Below are positions 7,800 through 14,815 of a stretch of DNA of 64,000 bases, piece by piece; the stretch's first letter is position 1; each line of letters opens with the position of its first letter. Source of the DNA: JAKALD01 sp963817785. Its GTDB lineage: Bacteria; Pseudomonadota; Gammaproteobacteria; Burkholderiales; SG8-39. The notes below the pieces were generated by a model. It was not told the origin of the DNA, ran no database searches, and saw only the letters and a program-made list of their open reading frames with translations. A program made the position numbers and the translations under genes. The stretch is taken from contig CAWFPL010000002.1 in the NCBI GenBank assembly GCA_963817785.1, positions 186,001 through 250,000 of the forward strand, written 5' to 3'.

Positions 7800-8912
7800 A
7801 TGGTTCGAATTCTCGCCCTAGCATTGTTGGCCATCAGCGGGCTTGCGGTGGCTGCGCCGGCGCCGAAGACCGAGCGCGGCCCGATCGTGCGCGAGGCGGG
7901 CGCCGATCGTTTCGTCGCCGGCGGCGGCGCCCTCGTCAGCACGCCGGTGGCGGGCGACCTGTACGCCGCGGCCGGGGACCTCGACGTCGGCGCGCAGGTC
8001 GGCGGCGACTTGGTGGCTGCGGGCGGACGCGTCCGCATCGACGGCAACGCCGGGCAGAACGTGTATGCGCTCGGCGGGCACGTCGCGCTCGACGGTGCCG
8101 TGACGCACAACGCGCGCATGGCCGGCGGCAGCGTGGAGATCGGATCGAGCGCGCACGTCTCGGGCGGGGCTTCCGTTGCGGGCGGCGACGTCAACGTGCT
8201 CGGCGCGGTGGACGGTTATCTGCAGGCCGCGGGCGGACGCGTGTACATCGACGGCACGGTGGGCGGCGACGTCGACGTCGCGGCGGACGAGATCGAGCTC
8301 GGCCCGGCCGCGCGGGTCGGCGGCGGGCTGCGCTACGTCAGCCGCAGAGCGATCGTGCTCGATCCGGGGGCGCAGGTGAAGGGCCCGATCGAGCGGCGGA
8401 TCACGCCGGTGCCGCGCCCGCGGGCCGAGAAGGCGGTGCATGCGCTCAGGTGGCTGTGGATCGCCGGGCTGATGCTGCTCGCGGGCATGCTGGTCGCGGT
8501 GATGCCGGGCTTCTTCGGCGCGGTGGCGACCGGCGCGCGGCGGCGCTTCGGCTGGAGCCTCCTGCTCGGATTCGCGCTGGTGATATCGGTGCCCGTCGCC
8601 GTCGTGCTGCTGCTCGTCACCGGCATCGGAGTTGCGCTCGCCTTGCTGGTCGCCGCGCTCTACCTCGCGCTGCTGCTCGTCGGCTACGTGAGCGCCGCGA
8701 TCAGCGTCGGGGAAGCGGTGCTGCAGCGCTGGAAGCCCGGCCGCGCGGCGGCTTTGTCGTGGCGGGTCGGCGCGGCCGTCCTGGGAGTGCTGGCGATCGC
8801 GCTGCTCGCGCGCATCCCCGTGCTCGGCGCACTGGTGTGGTTCGTTGCGCTGATCGCGGGAACGGGAGCGCTCGGGATGCAACTCAGGGCGACGCAGGCG
8901 CGCGTCGCCTGA
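7800..8912 (+). CDS. Bactofilin-like beta-helix protein with membrane-spanning C-terminus
   Basis: A 370-residue protein. A signal peptide (MVRILALALLAISGLAVAAP) is followed by about 170 residues of short repeats such as VGGDLVAAGGRVRIDG and VGGDVDVAADEIELG. These look like the right-handed beta-helix of polymer-forming (bactofilin) domains. The C-terminal third has three or four hydrophobic segments (about residues 217-370). The signal peptide puts the helix outside the cytoplasm, unlike cytoskeletal bactofilins. An AGGAGG site lies 9 nt before ATG 7800. Function unknown; a surface scaffold is only a guess. Confidence 0.75.
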   Translation: MVRILALALLAISGLAVAAPAPKTERGPIVREAGADRFVAGGGALVSTPVAGDLYAAAGDLDVGAQVGGDLVAAGGRVRIDGNAGQNVYALGGHVALDGAVTHNARMAGGSVEIGSSAHVSGGASVAGGDVNVLGAVDGYLQAAGGRVYIDGTVGGDVDVAADEIELGPAARVGGGLRYVSRRAIVLDPGAQVKGPIERRITPVPRPRAEKAVHALRWLWIAGLMLLAGMLVAVMPGFFGAVATGARRRFGWSLLLGFALVISVPVAVVLLLVTGIGVALALLVAALYLALLLVGYVSAAISVGEAVLQRWKPGRAAALSWRVGAAVLGVLAIALLARIPVLGALVWFVALIAGTGALGMQLRATQARVA

Positions 8913-9091
8913 CGCGGCGTCAGGAGAGCCCGGTGCGCGCGTGGCGCTTCGACGGAACCGGGCAAGGGTTACGCTGTCCCACGATGGGGCGAAAGAGTCG
9001 GTGTTACGCAACGATCCCATCGAAGAATCCGCGTAACGCCGAGTCGTAGTGTCGGGATACGAGGGAGGGAATCCACTAACGGGAGACCTCC

Positions 9092-9484
9092 ATGCAAGTT
9101 CCTGCGGCAGCAAAGCCCGCGTTTTGGGGCGCGGTGGGCGGCGCAATCGCCCTCGCGATCGTCGGATTCAACTGGGGCGGTTGGGTCTCGGCCCATACGG
9201 CCAAAACCATGGCGTCGCGGCAATCCCGTCACGCGGTGGTCAAGGCGCTGGTGCCCTACTGTGTGGCGAGATTCGAGCAAATGCCGGACGCGTCGGCGCA
9301 GTGGACCAAGCTCAAGAAAACCGACGACTACGACCAGGGCAGCATGCTCGAGAAGATAGGCGTCGTGGTCCTTCCGGGGACCAAGCTCGGCAGCGACGAG
9401 ACTGACAACCTCGCAAGCGCGTGCGCGGAGAAGCTCGTCGCGATGAAGGAGCTTGCGGGGGTCAAGGTCAGCCTGAACAAGTAA
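9092..9484 (+). CDS. Small membrane-anchored hypothetical protein
   Basis: A 130-residue protein with one N-terminal hydrophobic segment (AFWGAVGGAIALAIVGFNWGGWV) and a soluble remainder with two cysteines (PYCVARF and ASACAEKL) that could form a disulfide. The architecture suits an inner-membrane-anchored periplasmic protein. Similar short proteins occur in alpha- and betaproteobacteria without known function. GGGAGACCTCC precedes the ATG by 2-3 nt, giving a somewhat tight ribosome site. Upstream, 8968-9037 holds three copies of GTTACGC, two of them inverted. Confidence 0.7.
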   Translation: MQVPAAAKPAFWGAVGGAIALAIVGFNWGGWVSAHTAKTMASRQSRHAVVKALVPYCVARFEQMPDASAQWTKLKKTDDYDQGSMLEKIGVVVLPGTKLGSDETDNLASACAEKLVAMKELAGVKVSLNK

Positions 9485-9531
9485 GAGTAAGGCGCCGCCG
9501 GCCGGTCGCGTCGCGCGAGCGCGGCGGCGCA

Positions 9532-9761
9532 TCACCTGTTCGGGAACGCGCGCTCCCGCTGCACCTGGCACACCTGGATCCGGTACTCGAGATAGAAGTC
9601 CCGGCGCCCCTTCTGCTTCGCCTCGACGTGCTCGGGGTGCGAGCTCCAGGCCCGATGCGCTTCCTCGGACTCGAACTCGACGATGGTGACCCTCTCGCCG
9701 TCATCGGCGACGAAGCCCTTGTGCGAGACGTAGCCCGGCATCTCCTTGGCCAATGCGCTCA
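9532..9761 (-). pseudogene. C-terminal fragment of an ABM-domain monooxygenase split by an IS
   Basis: This is the downstream 75 codons of an antibiotic biosynthesis monooxygenase (ABM) family gene, reading SALAKEMPGYVSHKG... to a normal TGA. It has no start of its own. The missing first 24 codons lie on the far side of the IS110 element at 11375-11447. Removing the element and one copy of CTCA rejoins the frame exactly into a 100-residue protein with the normal ABM length. ABM proteins are small dimeric heme- or quinone-oxidising or degrading enzymes; an intact paralogue lies at 11506. Confidence 0.92.
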
Positions 9762-9956
9762 CTGGACTACCTTTCGGTGGATCAGGGGAGTTGGCATGCC
9801 ACGGTGCAGGGTTGCCCACGGCGTCGGTCGGTCGGCGCCTGCGACGAACCGACCGAGCGACGCGGTGGACAACCCGTGCTCAGCACGCCCGCGTGGGTGT
9901 GCGCACGGCTTGACGTGGCGCGCCGCACGCACCGATATTTCGTTCCGACTTCCGTG

Positions 9957-10113
9957 CCCCCGAAGCGACTGCCAGGTGCGCTGGCCGCTCGACGGCCCGC
10001 ATGAGACCCGCAGCCTTCGGGGAGCCGGAAGACCCAGACGGGCTACAGGGTGTAGCGCCATGGTGTGCAGCCAAGAGCGCCGATCAGTGAGCGTCCCGCG
10101 TGGGCTTCCGGCA
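9957..10113 (+). ncRNA. IS110 bridge RNA with target- and donor-binding loops
   Basis: Two stem-loops can be drawn. Target loop: stem 9958-9965 with 10015-10022 (8 bp), capping hairpin 9983-9987/9993-9997. Its 5' side holds TGCGCT (9977-9982), identical to the left target 9754-9759. Its 3' side holds CGCATGAG (9998-10005), complementary to the right target 11371-11378. Donor loop: stem 10024-10031/10105-10112 plus 10033-10036/10101-10104 and 10039-10042/10095-10098. It holds ACAGGGTGT (10045-10053), identical to the right end 11362-11370, and CAGTGAG (10085-10091), complementary to the left end 9758-9764. Ends are approximate; a 5' stem-loop may start earlier. This matches the published IS621 bridge-RNA architecture. 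Confidence 0.88.
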
Positions 10114-10148
10114 CGGCGAGTCTTAGCGCAATTTGTAGGAGTCTGTCC

Positions 10149-11360
10149 ATGAGCACTTGCTATGCCGGGCTGGACTGGGCCAGCCGAACCCATGCGGTGT
10201 GCGTCCTCGACGAACGCGGCACCGCACTCGAGCACTTCGAGGTCACGCATGACGCGGCCGGCTTGACCGAACTGAAGCGCCGCTTGAAGCACCACGGCTG
10301 TCCCCCGGTGGCCATCGAGCGGCCCTCGGGCCTGGTGGTCGATACGCTGCTCGAAGCCGGCTTCACGGTCGTGCCGATTCATCCCAACGCCGTCAAGGCC
10401 ACGCGCCCGCGCTACCGCAGCCACGGGGCCAAGAGCGACGCCAGCGACGCCTATCTGCTCGCCGATTTGCTGCGCACCGATGGCCATCGCTTCAAGCCCC
10501 TGGCCGCCCAGAGCGACGAAGTGCGCGCGCTGCGCGCCCTCGTGCGCGGGCGCGACGACCTGGTGGCCACGCGCGTGGCCCTCGCCAACCAGCTGCGCAG
10601 CCTGCTCGAGTCGTTCTGGCCAGGCGCCGCCGAGATCTTCGCCGAGGTGGATTCGCCCATCGCGCTCGCCTTCGTCGAGCGCTACCCCACGCCCGAAGCC
10701 GCCGCGCGCCTGGGCCCCAAGCGCATCGCCGCCTTCTGCGCCCAGCACGCCTACAGCGGCCGGCGCAGCCCCGCAGAGCTGCTCGAGCGGCTGCACCACG
10801 CCCCCAGCGCCGCCTGCGCCGAGCTCGAGATCGAAGCCAAGGGCGAGCTCGCCCGCAGCCTCGCGCGCACGCTCGAGCGCCTCGTCGAACAAATCCGCCT
10901 GCTTACCAGCCGCATCGAGCACCACGTCGCCTCGCTCGAGGACGGGCGCCTGCTCATGAGCTTCCCGCGCGCCGGGCGCCTGTGCGCAGCGCAGCTCCTC
11001 GCCGAGCTGGGCAGCGTACGCGAGCGCTTCGCCAGCGACGAGCACCTGGCCGCCGAGGCCGGCGTGGCCCCCGTCACCTACCAATCGGGCAAATCCAAGG
11101 CCGTCACCTTCCGCTGGGCCTGCAACCACCGGCTGCGCGCTGCCCTGACCTGTCTGGCCGATAACTCGCGCCACGCCAACGCCTGGGCCGCACATCTGTA
11201 CGCCCAAGCCCGCGCCCGCGGCTGCGATCATCCCCACGCCGTGCGCATCCTCGCCCGAGCCTGGCTGCGCGTCCTCTGGCGCGCCTGGATCGATCGCAAA
11301 CCCTACGATCCTACCCAACATCGAGCAGCCCAAACGCTGCTCAACGCAACCAAGGGTTGA
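10149..11360 (+). CDS. IS110-family DEDD transposase/recombinase
   Basis: A 403-residue recombinase. The N-terminal RuvC-like domain carries D9 (AGLDWA), E57 (AIERPSG), D97 and D100 (KSDASDAYLLADLL). The C-terminal Transposase_20 domain contains GVAPVTYQSGKSKAVTFR, whose serine near residue 313 is the expected nucleophile of this family. Length is normal. It works with the bridge RNA in the 387-bp leader to join the element's circle junction to a chromosomal target. ATG 10149 was chosen because the family begins a few residues before the first aspartate. The stop codon overlaps a TTGACA box at the right end. Confidence 0.96.
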   Translation: MSTCYAGLDWASRTHAVCVLDERGTALEHFEVTHDAAGLTELKRRLKHHGCPPVAIERPSGLVVDTLLEAGFTVVPIHPNAVKATRPRYRSHGAKSDASDAYLLADLLRTDGHRFKPLAAQSDEVRALRALVRGRDDLVATRVALANQLRSLLESFWPGAAEIFAEVDSPIALAFVERYPTPEAAARLGPKRIAAFCAQHAYSGRRSPAELLERLHHAPSAACAELEIEAKGELARSLARTLERLVEQIRLLTSRIEHHVASLEDGRLLMSFPRAGRLCAAQLLAELGSVRERFASDEHLAAEAGVAPVTYQSGKSKAVTFRWACNHRLRAALTCLADNSRHANAWAAHLYAQARARGCDHPHAVRILARAWLRVLWRAWIDRKPYDPTQHRAAQTLLNATKG

Positions 11361-11370
11361 CACAGGGTGT
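11357..11370 (+). promoter_or_regulatory. Right-end -35 half of a circle-junction promoter
   Basis: A perfect TTGACA (11357-11362) lies 8 bp inside the right end. When the element is circularised through the CT core, it sits 18 bp from TACCTT (9768-9773) of the left end. This forms a promoter only in the circle, which would transcribe the bridge RNA and transposase. Such junction promoters are known in the IS110 family. Confidence 0.7.
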
Positions 11371-11447
11371 CTCATGCGGCCGGCCCATTGCTTGTACTCC
11401 TCCTGCGCTTCTGGCTTCAGCCGGGAACGGAAGATGGTCACGATCAT
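11371..11447 (-). pseudogene. N-terminal fragment of the IS-interrupted ABM gene
   Basis: ATG 11447 is preceded on the minus strand by GAGGAG with 7-nt spacing. It opens 24 codons (MIVTIFRSRLKPEAQ...WAGR) before the IS110 right end. The typical first beta strand and helix of an ABM domain are here, and the rest is at 9532-9761. Transcription from upstream minus-strand genes would now run into the element, producing a short fused peptide. Confidence 0.92.
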
Positions 11448-11505
11448 GGCTTTTCTCCTCGACAACGCCGGACATGCGGGGACTTTGTGGACCGCCCGCC
11501 GCCGG

Positions 11506-11811
11506 TCAGCGGCCCGCCGCGCCGGTGACTGGCTCGAAGTGCGACACCACGGGAAACGGCTCATAGAAATGGTGCAGCAACCGTTTCCACTCCTGATACT
11601 GCGGCGACTTGCGGAAACCGACCTCGTGCGCCTCGAGCGAGGTCCAGCGCACGAGCAGCAGGTACTCGTCCGGGCGCTCCAGGCAGCGCTGCAGCTCGTG
11701 CGACAGGTACCCGGGCATCGAGGCGATGATGCGCTGCGCGATCGAAAATGCTGCTTCGAATTCGGCGGCTTGGCCGGCGCGGATGTGCAAGGGGGCAACT
11801 TCGAGGATCAT
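11506..11811 (-). CDS. Antibiotic biosynthesis monooxygenase (ABM) family protein
   Basis: A 101-residue single-domain ABM protein with the usual pattern MILEVAPLHIRAG..., a helix, MPGYLSHELQRC, LLLVRWTSLEAHEVGFR and a terminal F-P strand. ABM proteins form ferredoxin-like dimers and oxidise quinol-type substrates or degrade heme; which applies here is unknown. It lies 58 nt upstream of the IS-split ABM paralogue on the same strand and 44 nt after the DJ-1-type gene. It is probably part of one small detoxification-type operon. Confidence 0.85.
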   Translation of the reverse strand: MILEVAPLHIRAGQAAEFEAAFSIAQRIIASMPGYLSHELQRCLERPDEYLLLVRWTSLEAHEVGFRKSPQYQEWKRLLHHFYEPFPVVSHFEPVTGAAGR

Positions 11812-11855
11812 GGGGCGGTCAACGTTCGGCGTCAGGTCGGTCCTCGCGCGCCCGC

Positions 11856-12485
11856 TTAGCCCAGCGCGACCCGGCGTTCATTGCTTTCCGGGAAGGGATA
11901 TTCCATGTGCCTTGCCGTGGCCCTCGCGACCGCTTCGCCGCAATGCCGGGTCACGACCTTCAGCGCCACGTCGATGCCGGCGGAGATACCCGCGGAAGTG
12001 AAAAGGGCGCCTTCCTCCACGACATGCAGCCGCTTTTCGACGCTGACTTTTGGAAACAGCTCCTGCATCCAGTCCAGAGAACGCCAGTGCGTGGTCGCCC
12101 GCTTGCCGTCGAGAAGCCCGGCCTTGCCCAGCAACAGGGAACCCGTGCATACCGAAGTCAGAGTCTCGACTCCCTTGGCGCGCTCGGCGATCCACTCGAG
12201 CAGGCGCGCGTTGTTGATCTCCTTTCTCGTGCCCCAGCCGCCGGGGACGACCAGAATGTCCAGCGGCGGGCAGCCGTCGAGATCGTAGTCCGGCAGGACC
12301 TTCATCCCGCCGGTCGCGACGACGGGCGATTTCGCTTCGGCGACGAGAAAGACGTTGAACGGGGAGGGCTCGTCGCGCCTCGCGTCCTCGTTCAGGCGGG
12401 TCACCGAGAAGACTTCGAAGGGTCCGCAGAAATCGAGGACTTCGGCGTTCTCGAAGATCAGGATGCCGACTTGTTTGCGGTTCAT
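11856..12485 (-). CDS. DJ-1/PfpI family protein (GATase1-like)
   Basis: A 209-residue protein with the DJ-1/PfpI core: IFENAEVLDFCGPFEVF, LVVPGGWG and the nucleophile elbow SVCTGSLLLGKAGLL containing the conserved cysteine, then ATTHW. The ATTHW histidine and FxxAGI segment resemble the isonitrile hydratase / ThiJ-AraC-N branch. The reaction is not certain. It lies 14 nt after the NTF2-like gene, with which it is likely cotranscribed. Confidence 0.85.
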   Translation of the reverse strand: MNRKQVGILIFENAEVLDFCGPFEVFSVTRLNEDARRDEPSPFNVFLVAEAKSPVVATGGMKVLPDYDLDGCPPLDILVVPGGWGTRKEINNARLLEWIAERAKGVETLTSVCTGSLLLGKAGLLDGKRATTHWRSLDWMQELFPKVSVEKRLHVVEEGALFTSAGISAGIDVALKVVTRHCGEAVARATARHMEYPFPESNERRVALG

Positions 12486-12499
12486 TTCGCGTCCTTCTT

Positions 12500-12952
12500 C
12501 TATGGCGCCTTCTCGAGCGCGAGGTTGCCGTCCACGAACTTGCTGTTGAACCGGAAGGCGGAGATCGCCCAGCCCTCGCCGCTGCGGCGAAGCGTGAAGT
12601 CGTAACTGCCGACGAAGCGGCGCACGTTGTCGCCCGACGCGGTCGCGCGGTAGTGCAGGGCGATTCCGTAGCACAAAGCCGTGGCCGTGTCGCCGTGGAC
12701 GGCGATCTCGAGATTGCCGGTGTGGTGGTGCACGTGCTGGATGGGCTTCAGCCCGGCCTCCCAGGCGTCGGTGATCTGGACCGGCGTGAGGCTTGCCGGG
12801 GTGCCTCCGGCAAGCGAGGTCATGTCGAAGACCACGAGGTCGGCGAAGCAGGCGCGCACGGCAGGCCAGTCGCGCTTATCCGTCGCCATGAAGAGCTGGT
12901 GGACGACGGACGCGATCCTGTCCTTGGCGACGAGGGTATCGAGGATGGTCAT
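12500..12952 (-). CDS. SnoaL/NTF2-like protein
   Basis: A 150-residue protein with the cone-shaped NTF2 fold signature: helix LVAKDRIASVVHQLFMATDKRDWPAV-type start, FADLVVFDMTS, HHHTGNLEI and the closing GWAISAFRFNSKFVDGN. Members include polyketide cyclases, hydratases and binding proteins, and no specific activity can be assigned. It sits between an SRPBCC protein and a DJ-1 protein on the same strand. Confidence 0.8.
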   Translation of the reverse strand: MTILDTLVAKDRIASVVHQLFMATDKRDWPAVRACFADLVVFDMTSLAGGTPASLTPVQITDAWEAGLKPIQHVHHHTGNLEIAVHGDTATALCYGIALHYRATASGDNVRRFVGSYDFTLRRSGEGWAISAFRFNSKFVDGNLALEKAP

Positions 12953-13030
12953 GCGGGGCTGGCTTCTCAGACTCGCGCCGAGCCGCGGCCAAGGTGCGAG
13001 GCCGTCCGACCTCGGCTCCCGAGCAAGGGA

Positions 13031-13435
13031 TTAGGCAGCATTCGCCGACTCGAGGTGCCGCTTCATCGCAGCGAGACCCTGTTCGATCATGCCCGCGATG
13101 GCGGGTGCGAGCTCGTGGGGCAGTAGATCGGCTACCCACACCACGGTGCAATCGGTCGCGCTGTTCGGCATCACCTGCGCCGATGCGTTGTGATGACTGA
13201 GGCGACCGCCCACGGCTGCCCAGGCTACGCGCATAGCGGCGTCATCGACGTCCACGATCAGCTCCCGCGCGGTCAGACCGTTTGAGAACGTGACTGTTCG
13301 CGCCTGACCTTCAAGCACGCAGTTCGTGACGAAGCCGGGCACCAGCTTGGTGTGCAGCGCGCCCACATCGCGAAGGGCCTGCCAGACGGTCTGGGCAGAC
13401 GCGTGGATGGGAATCTCGCGGCGGATGGAGGCCAT
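13031..13435 (-). CDS. SRPBCC (START-like) family protein
   Basis: A 134-residue protein with the SRPBCC/Bet v1-like layout: IHASAQTVWQALRDVGALH near the start, a strand-rich middle and the long C-terminal helix ELAPAIAGMIEQGLAAMKRHLES. Such proteins bind hydrophobic ligands or act as polyketide cyclases. It is the first gene of the minus-strand group running down to the interrupted ABM gene. It borders the cassette region. Confidence 0.8.
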   Translation of the reverse strand: MASIRREIPIHASAQTVWQALRDVGALHTKLVPGFVTNCVLEGQARTVTFSNGLTARELIVDVDDAAMRVAWAAVGGRLSHHNASAQVMPNSATDCTVVWVADLLPHELAPAIAGMIEQGLAAMKRHLESANAA

Positions 13436-13543
13436 TTGCCTTGCTCCACGACCTGTTGGCGTTCGATTGTAGACATGTGGCAGGGAATCTTCCGGCCGAA
13501 TTCGGACATGCTTTTCCGGCGAAGGGGCGGTGGATCGTCATAC

Positions 13544-13632
13544 CACCAACGTCGTGGTTACCGGCGCGCGCGTGACGCCGGTTGTGAAAAGCAACGACCG
13601 GTTGCACGCGTCCGGCACACTAAAGTGTTGGG
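13544..13632 (-). other. Possible degenerate attC site after the GIY-YIG cassette
   Basis: Read on the minus strand, it starts with GCCCAAC (a valid RYYYAAC core) 10 nt after the GIY-YIG stop. It ends with GTTGGTG, a core with two changes. Between them are partly complementary arms (GCCGGACGCGTG against CACGCGCGCGCCGG). The size, about 89 bp, is normal. One damaged core would explain why the cassette row stops here. Confidence 0.45.
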
Positions 13633-13642
13633 CGGTACGAGG

Positions 13643-14110
13643 TTAGTGGGTGTCAAAGTCGTTGAACGGTGTCTGAAGCGCCACATGAACATACAGTTCC
13701 AAAAGAGCCTGTCGTAGCTGATCCGTTTCCTCTACATAGCGAACGGACATGCGACTGATGCGGCGCTTGGCCTCCAAGAATGCCGCAGCGAACACAGGGT
13801 CGGCGACGAGAGCTTCGCGGGAGCCAGCAGCGGTATAGGTGGCTTGGTGGCTGCCAGTATCCCGTCGCGCGATCAGGAATGCGAAAGACGCCACATTCTG
13901 CCTTGACGTGTCCTTGCCATGACTGCGCACCCGATCTGGAAGGCGATTGCTGCGCCCGACGTAAAGGTGCTTGCGACCCTGCGAGAACAGGTAGATACCG
14001 GATCTCGGAGCTGATTGAGGAAGCGTTGCGGAAGTGGCCGGCTTCATGGCCAGTAAGGCCATCAGCGACGGATGCAGAGACTCGATCAGGTTTGCAAAGC
14101 GATTGTTCAT
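13643..14110 (-). CDS. GIY-YIG nuclease-domain protein in a gene cassette
   Basis: A 155-residue protein. GIYLFSQGRKHLYVGRSNRLPDRVRSH carries the GIY and YVG elements and the following arginine of the GIY-YIG fold (split here: GIYLF at about residue 38, HLYVGRS at about 47). The catalytic glutamate may lie in the AAAFLEAKRR segment. ATG 14110 follows the attC core GTTGGGC by 3 nt, as in integron cassettes. Base composition is lower in GC than the neighbours. Substrate unknown; such cassette proteins include defence-type and orphan nucleases. Confidence 0.7.
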   Translation of the reverse strand: MNNRFANLIESLHPSLMALLAMKPATSATLPQSAPRSGIYLFSQGRKHLYVGRSNRLPDRVRSHGKDTSRQNVASFAFLIARRDTGSHQATYTAAGSREALVADPVFAAAFLEAKRRISRMSVRYVEETDQLRQALLELYVHVALQTPFNDFDTH

Positions 14111-14113
14111 GCC

Positions 14114-14212
14114 GCCCAACGTCAGGCATGAGCTGCAGACGAAAGTGGCGCGGCCTTTGCTCTTGCAAAGGCCATGACACTTTTGGCTGTCAGTTCCATG
14201 CCATTGTTAGGC
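14114..14212 (-). other. Integron attC recombination site
   Basis: On the minus strand the 99-bp site starts with GCCTAAC (14212-14206), which contains the HAD stop codon, and ends with GTTGGGC (14120-14114). Inner arms GGCATG and CATGCC pair, and the longer arms GGCATGGAACTGACAG / CTGCAGCTCATGCC pair with bulged bases, as expected for a folded attC. A central hairpin (GGCCTTTGC...GCAAAGGCC) forms the variable end. This is a typical 59-base-element layout. Confidence 0.88.
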
Positions 14213-14815
14213 GGCACCCGACTCATATCTGGTGAGCCCATTGAGCCTTCTTCCGACAGGAACAAACTGCCACCCCAGTGATTTCGCAGCTTCCGCGTCC
14301 CAGTGTCCATCCCCATAATAGGTGACGGTGTCGAAGGTGCCACCCAGTTGTCGCAGCGCGTGGAGCATTATTTCCTGCCTCTCGACATGATCATCGGACG
14401 TAGCCAACGGAATGCCTGTTACGGGAAATTCGGAGGCGGACAATTTTAGTAGCGCCGCTCCGAGCCAGCCACCTGTGGCGTATGCGACTCGATGCGTGGT
14501 CGACTTGTGTAGACTTTGCACAAAGGCCTTTGCGCCCGGTACTTCTGCGAACGGGCCGCGCGCGGAAACATGGCGGCCGACACTGGCAACGAAGCAGTCG
14601 CGAACCGCAGCCACTGTCGCTGGTGTCACCTCTATGGCGTTGTCACCAAGTATTTCGGCCAAAATGCCGGCAGCGGTGAATTGGGTGTACATCCCCCAGG
14701 ACTGGCGCACCTTGACATTGCCCAGTACCTCACGGACAGACGCTAAGTACAACATGTCGTCAGTGGTGTCAGACTGTAGAAGCGTACCGTCTATGTCGAA
14801 AATGACCGCCTCCAC
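14207..14815 (-). CDS. HAD-family hydrolase in a gene cassette
   Basis: A 202-residue haloacid-dehalogenase-type phosphatase. Motif I is FDIDGTLLQSD, motif II lies in AYATGGW and motif IV in YYGDGHWD. It starts at GTG 14815, 9 nt inside a GTTAGGC core at 14831-14825, and its stop lies in the attC core. The whole gene is therefore one classic integron cassette of about 710 bp. Codon use is less GC-rich than in flanking genes. Substrate unknown. Confidence 0.85.
   Translation of the reverse strand: MEAVIFDIDGTLLQSDTTDDMLYLASVREVLGNVKVRQSWGMYTQFTAAGILAEILGDNAIEVTPATVAAVRDCFVASVGRHVSARGPFAEVPGAKAFVQSLHKSTTHRVAYATGGWLGAALLKLSASEFPVTGIPLATSDDHVERQEIMLHALRQLGGTFDTVTYYGDGHWDAEAAKSLGWQFVPVGRRLNGLTRYESGAA

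Larger units (their letters stand above)
9760..11370 (+). mobile_element. Complete IS110-family insertion sequence
   Basis: A 1.6-kb element bounded by CTCA on both sides (9758-9761 and 11371-11374). The CT of this repeat fits the CT core of IS110-type recombination. The element has one DEDD transposase, a 387-bp non-coding left end and only about 10 bp after the transposase stop. This layout belongs to the IS110 group sensu stricto (non-coding RNA upstream) rather than IS1111. No terminal inverted repeats are seen, as expected. It interrupts a minus-strand ABM gene, and both halves of that gene are undamaged, so the insertion looks recent. Confidence 0.93.

Noticed and set aside
9758..11374. 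CTCA as a true 4-bp target-site duplication
   Set aside because: IS110 elements recombine through a CT core without staggered-cut duplication. The following CA is explained by the target reading CTCATG and the left end reading CTCACT.
9759..11798. 679-codon minus-strand open frame across the IS110 element
   Set aside because: It is antisense to the transposase; only its ends coincide with the ABM fragments, and the join is accidental.
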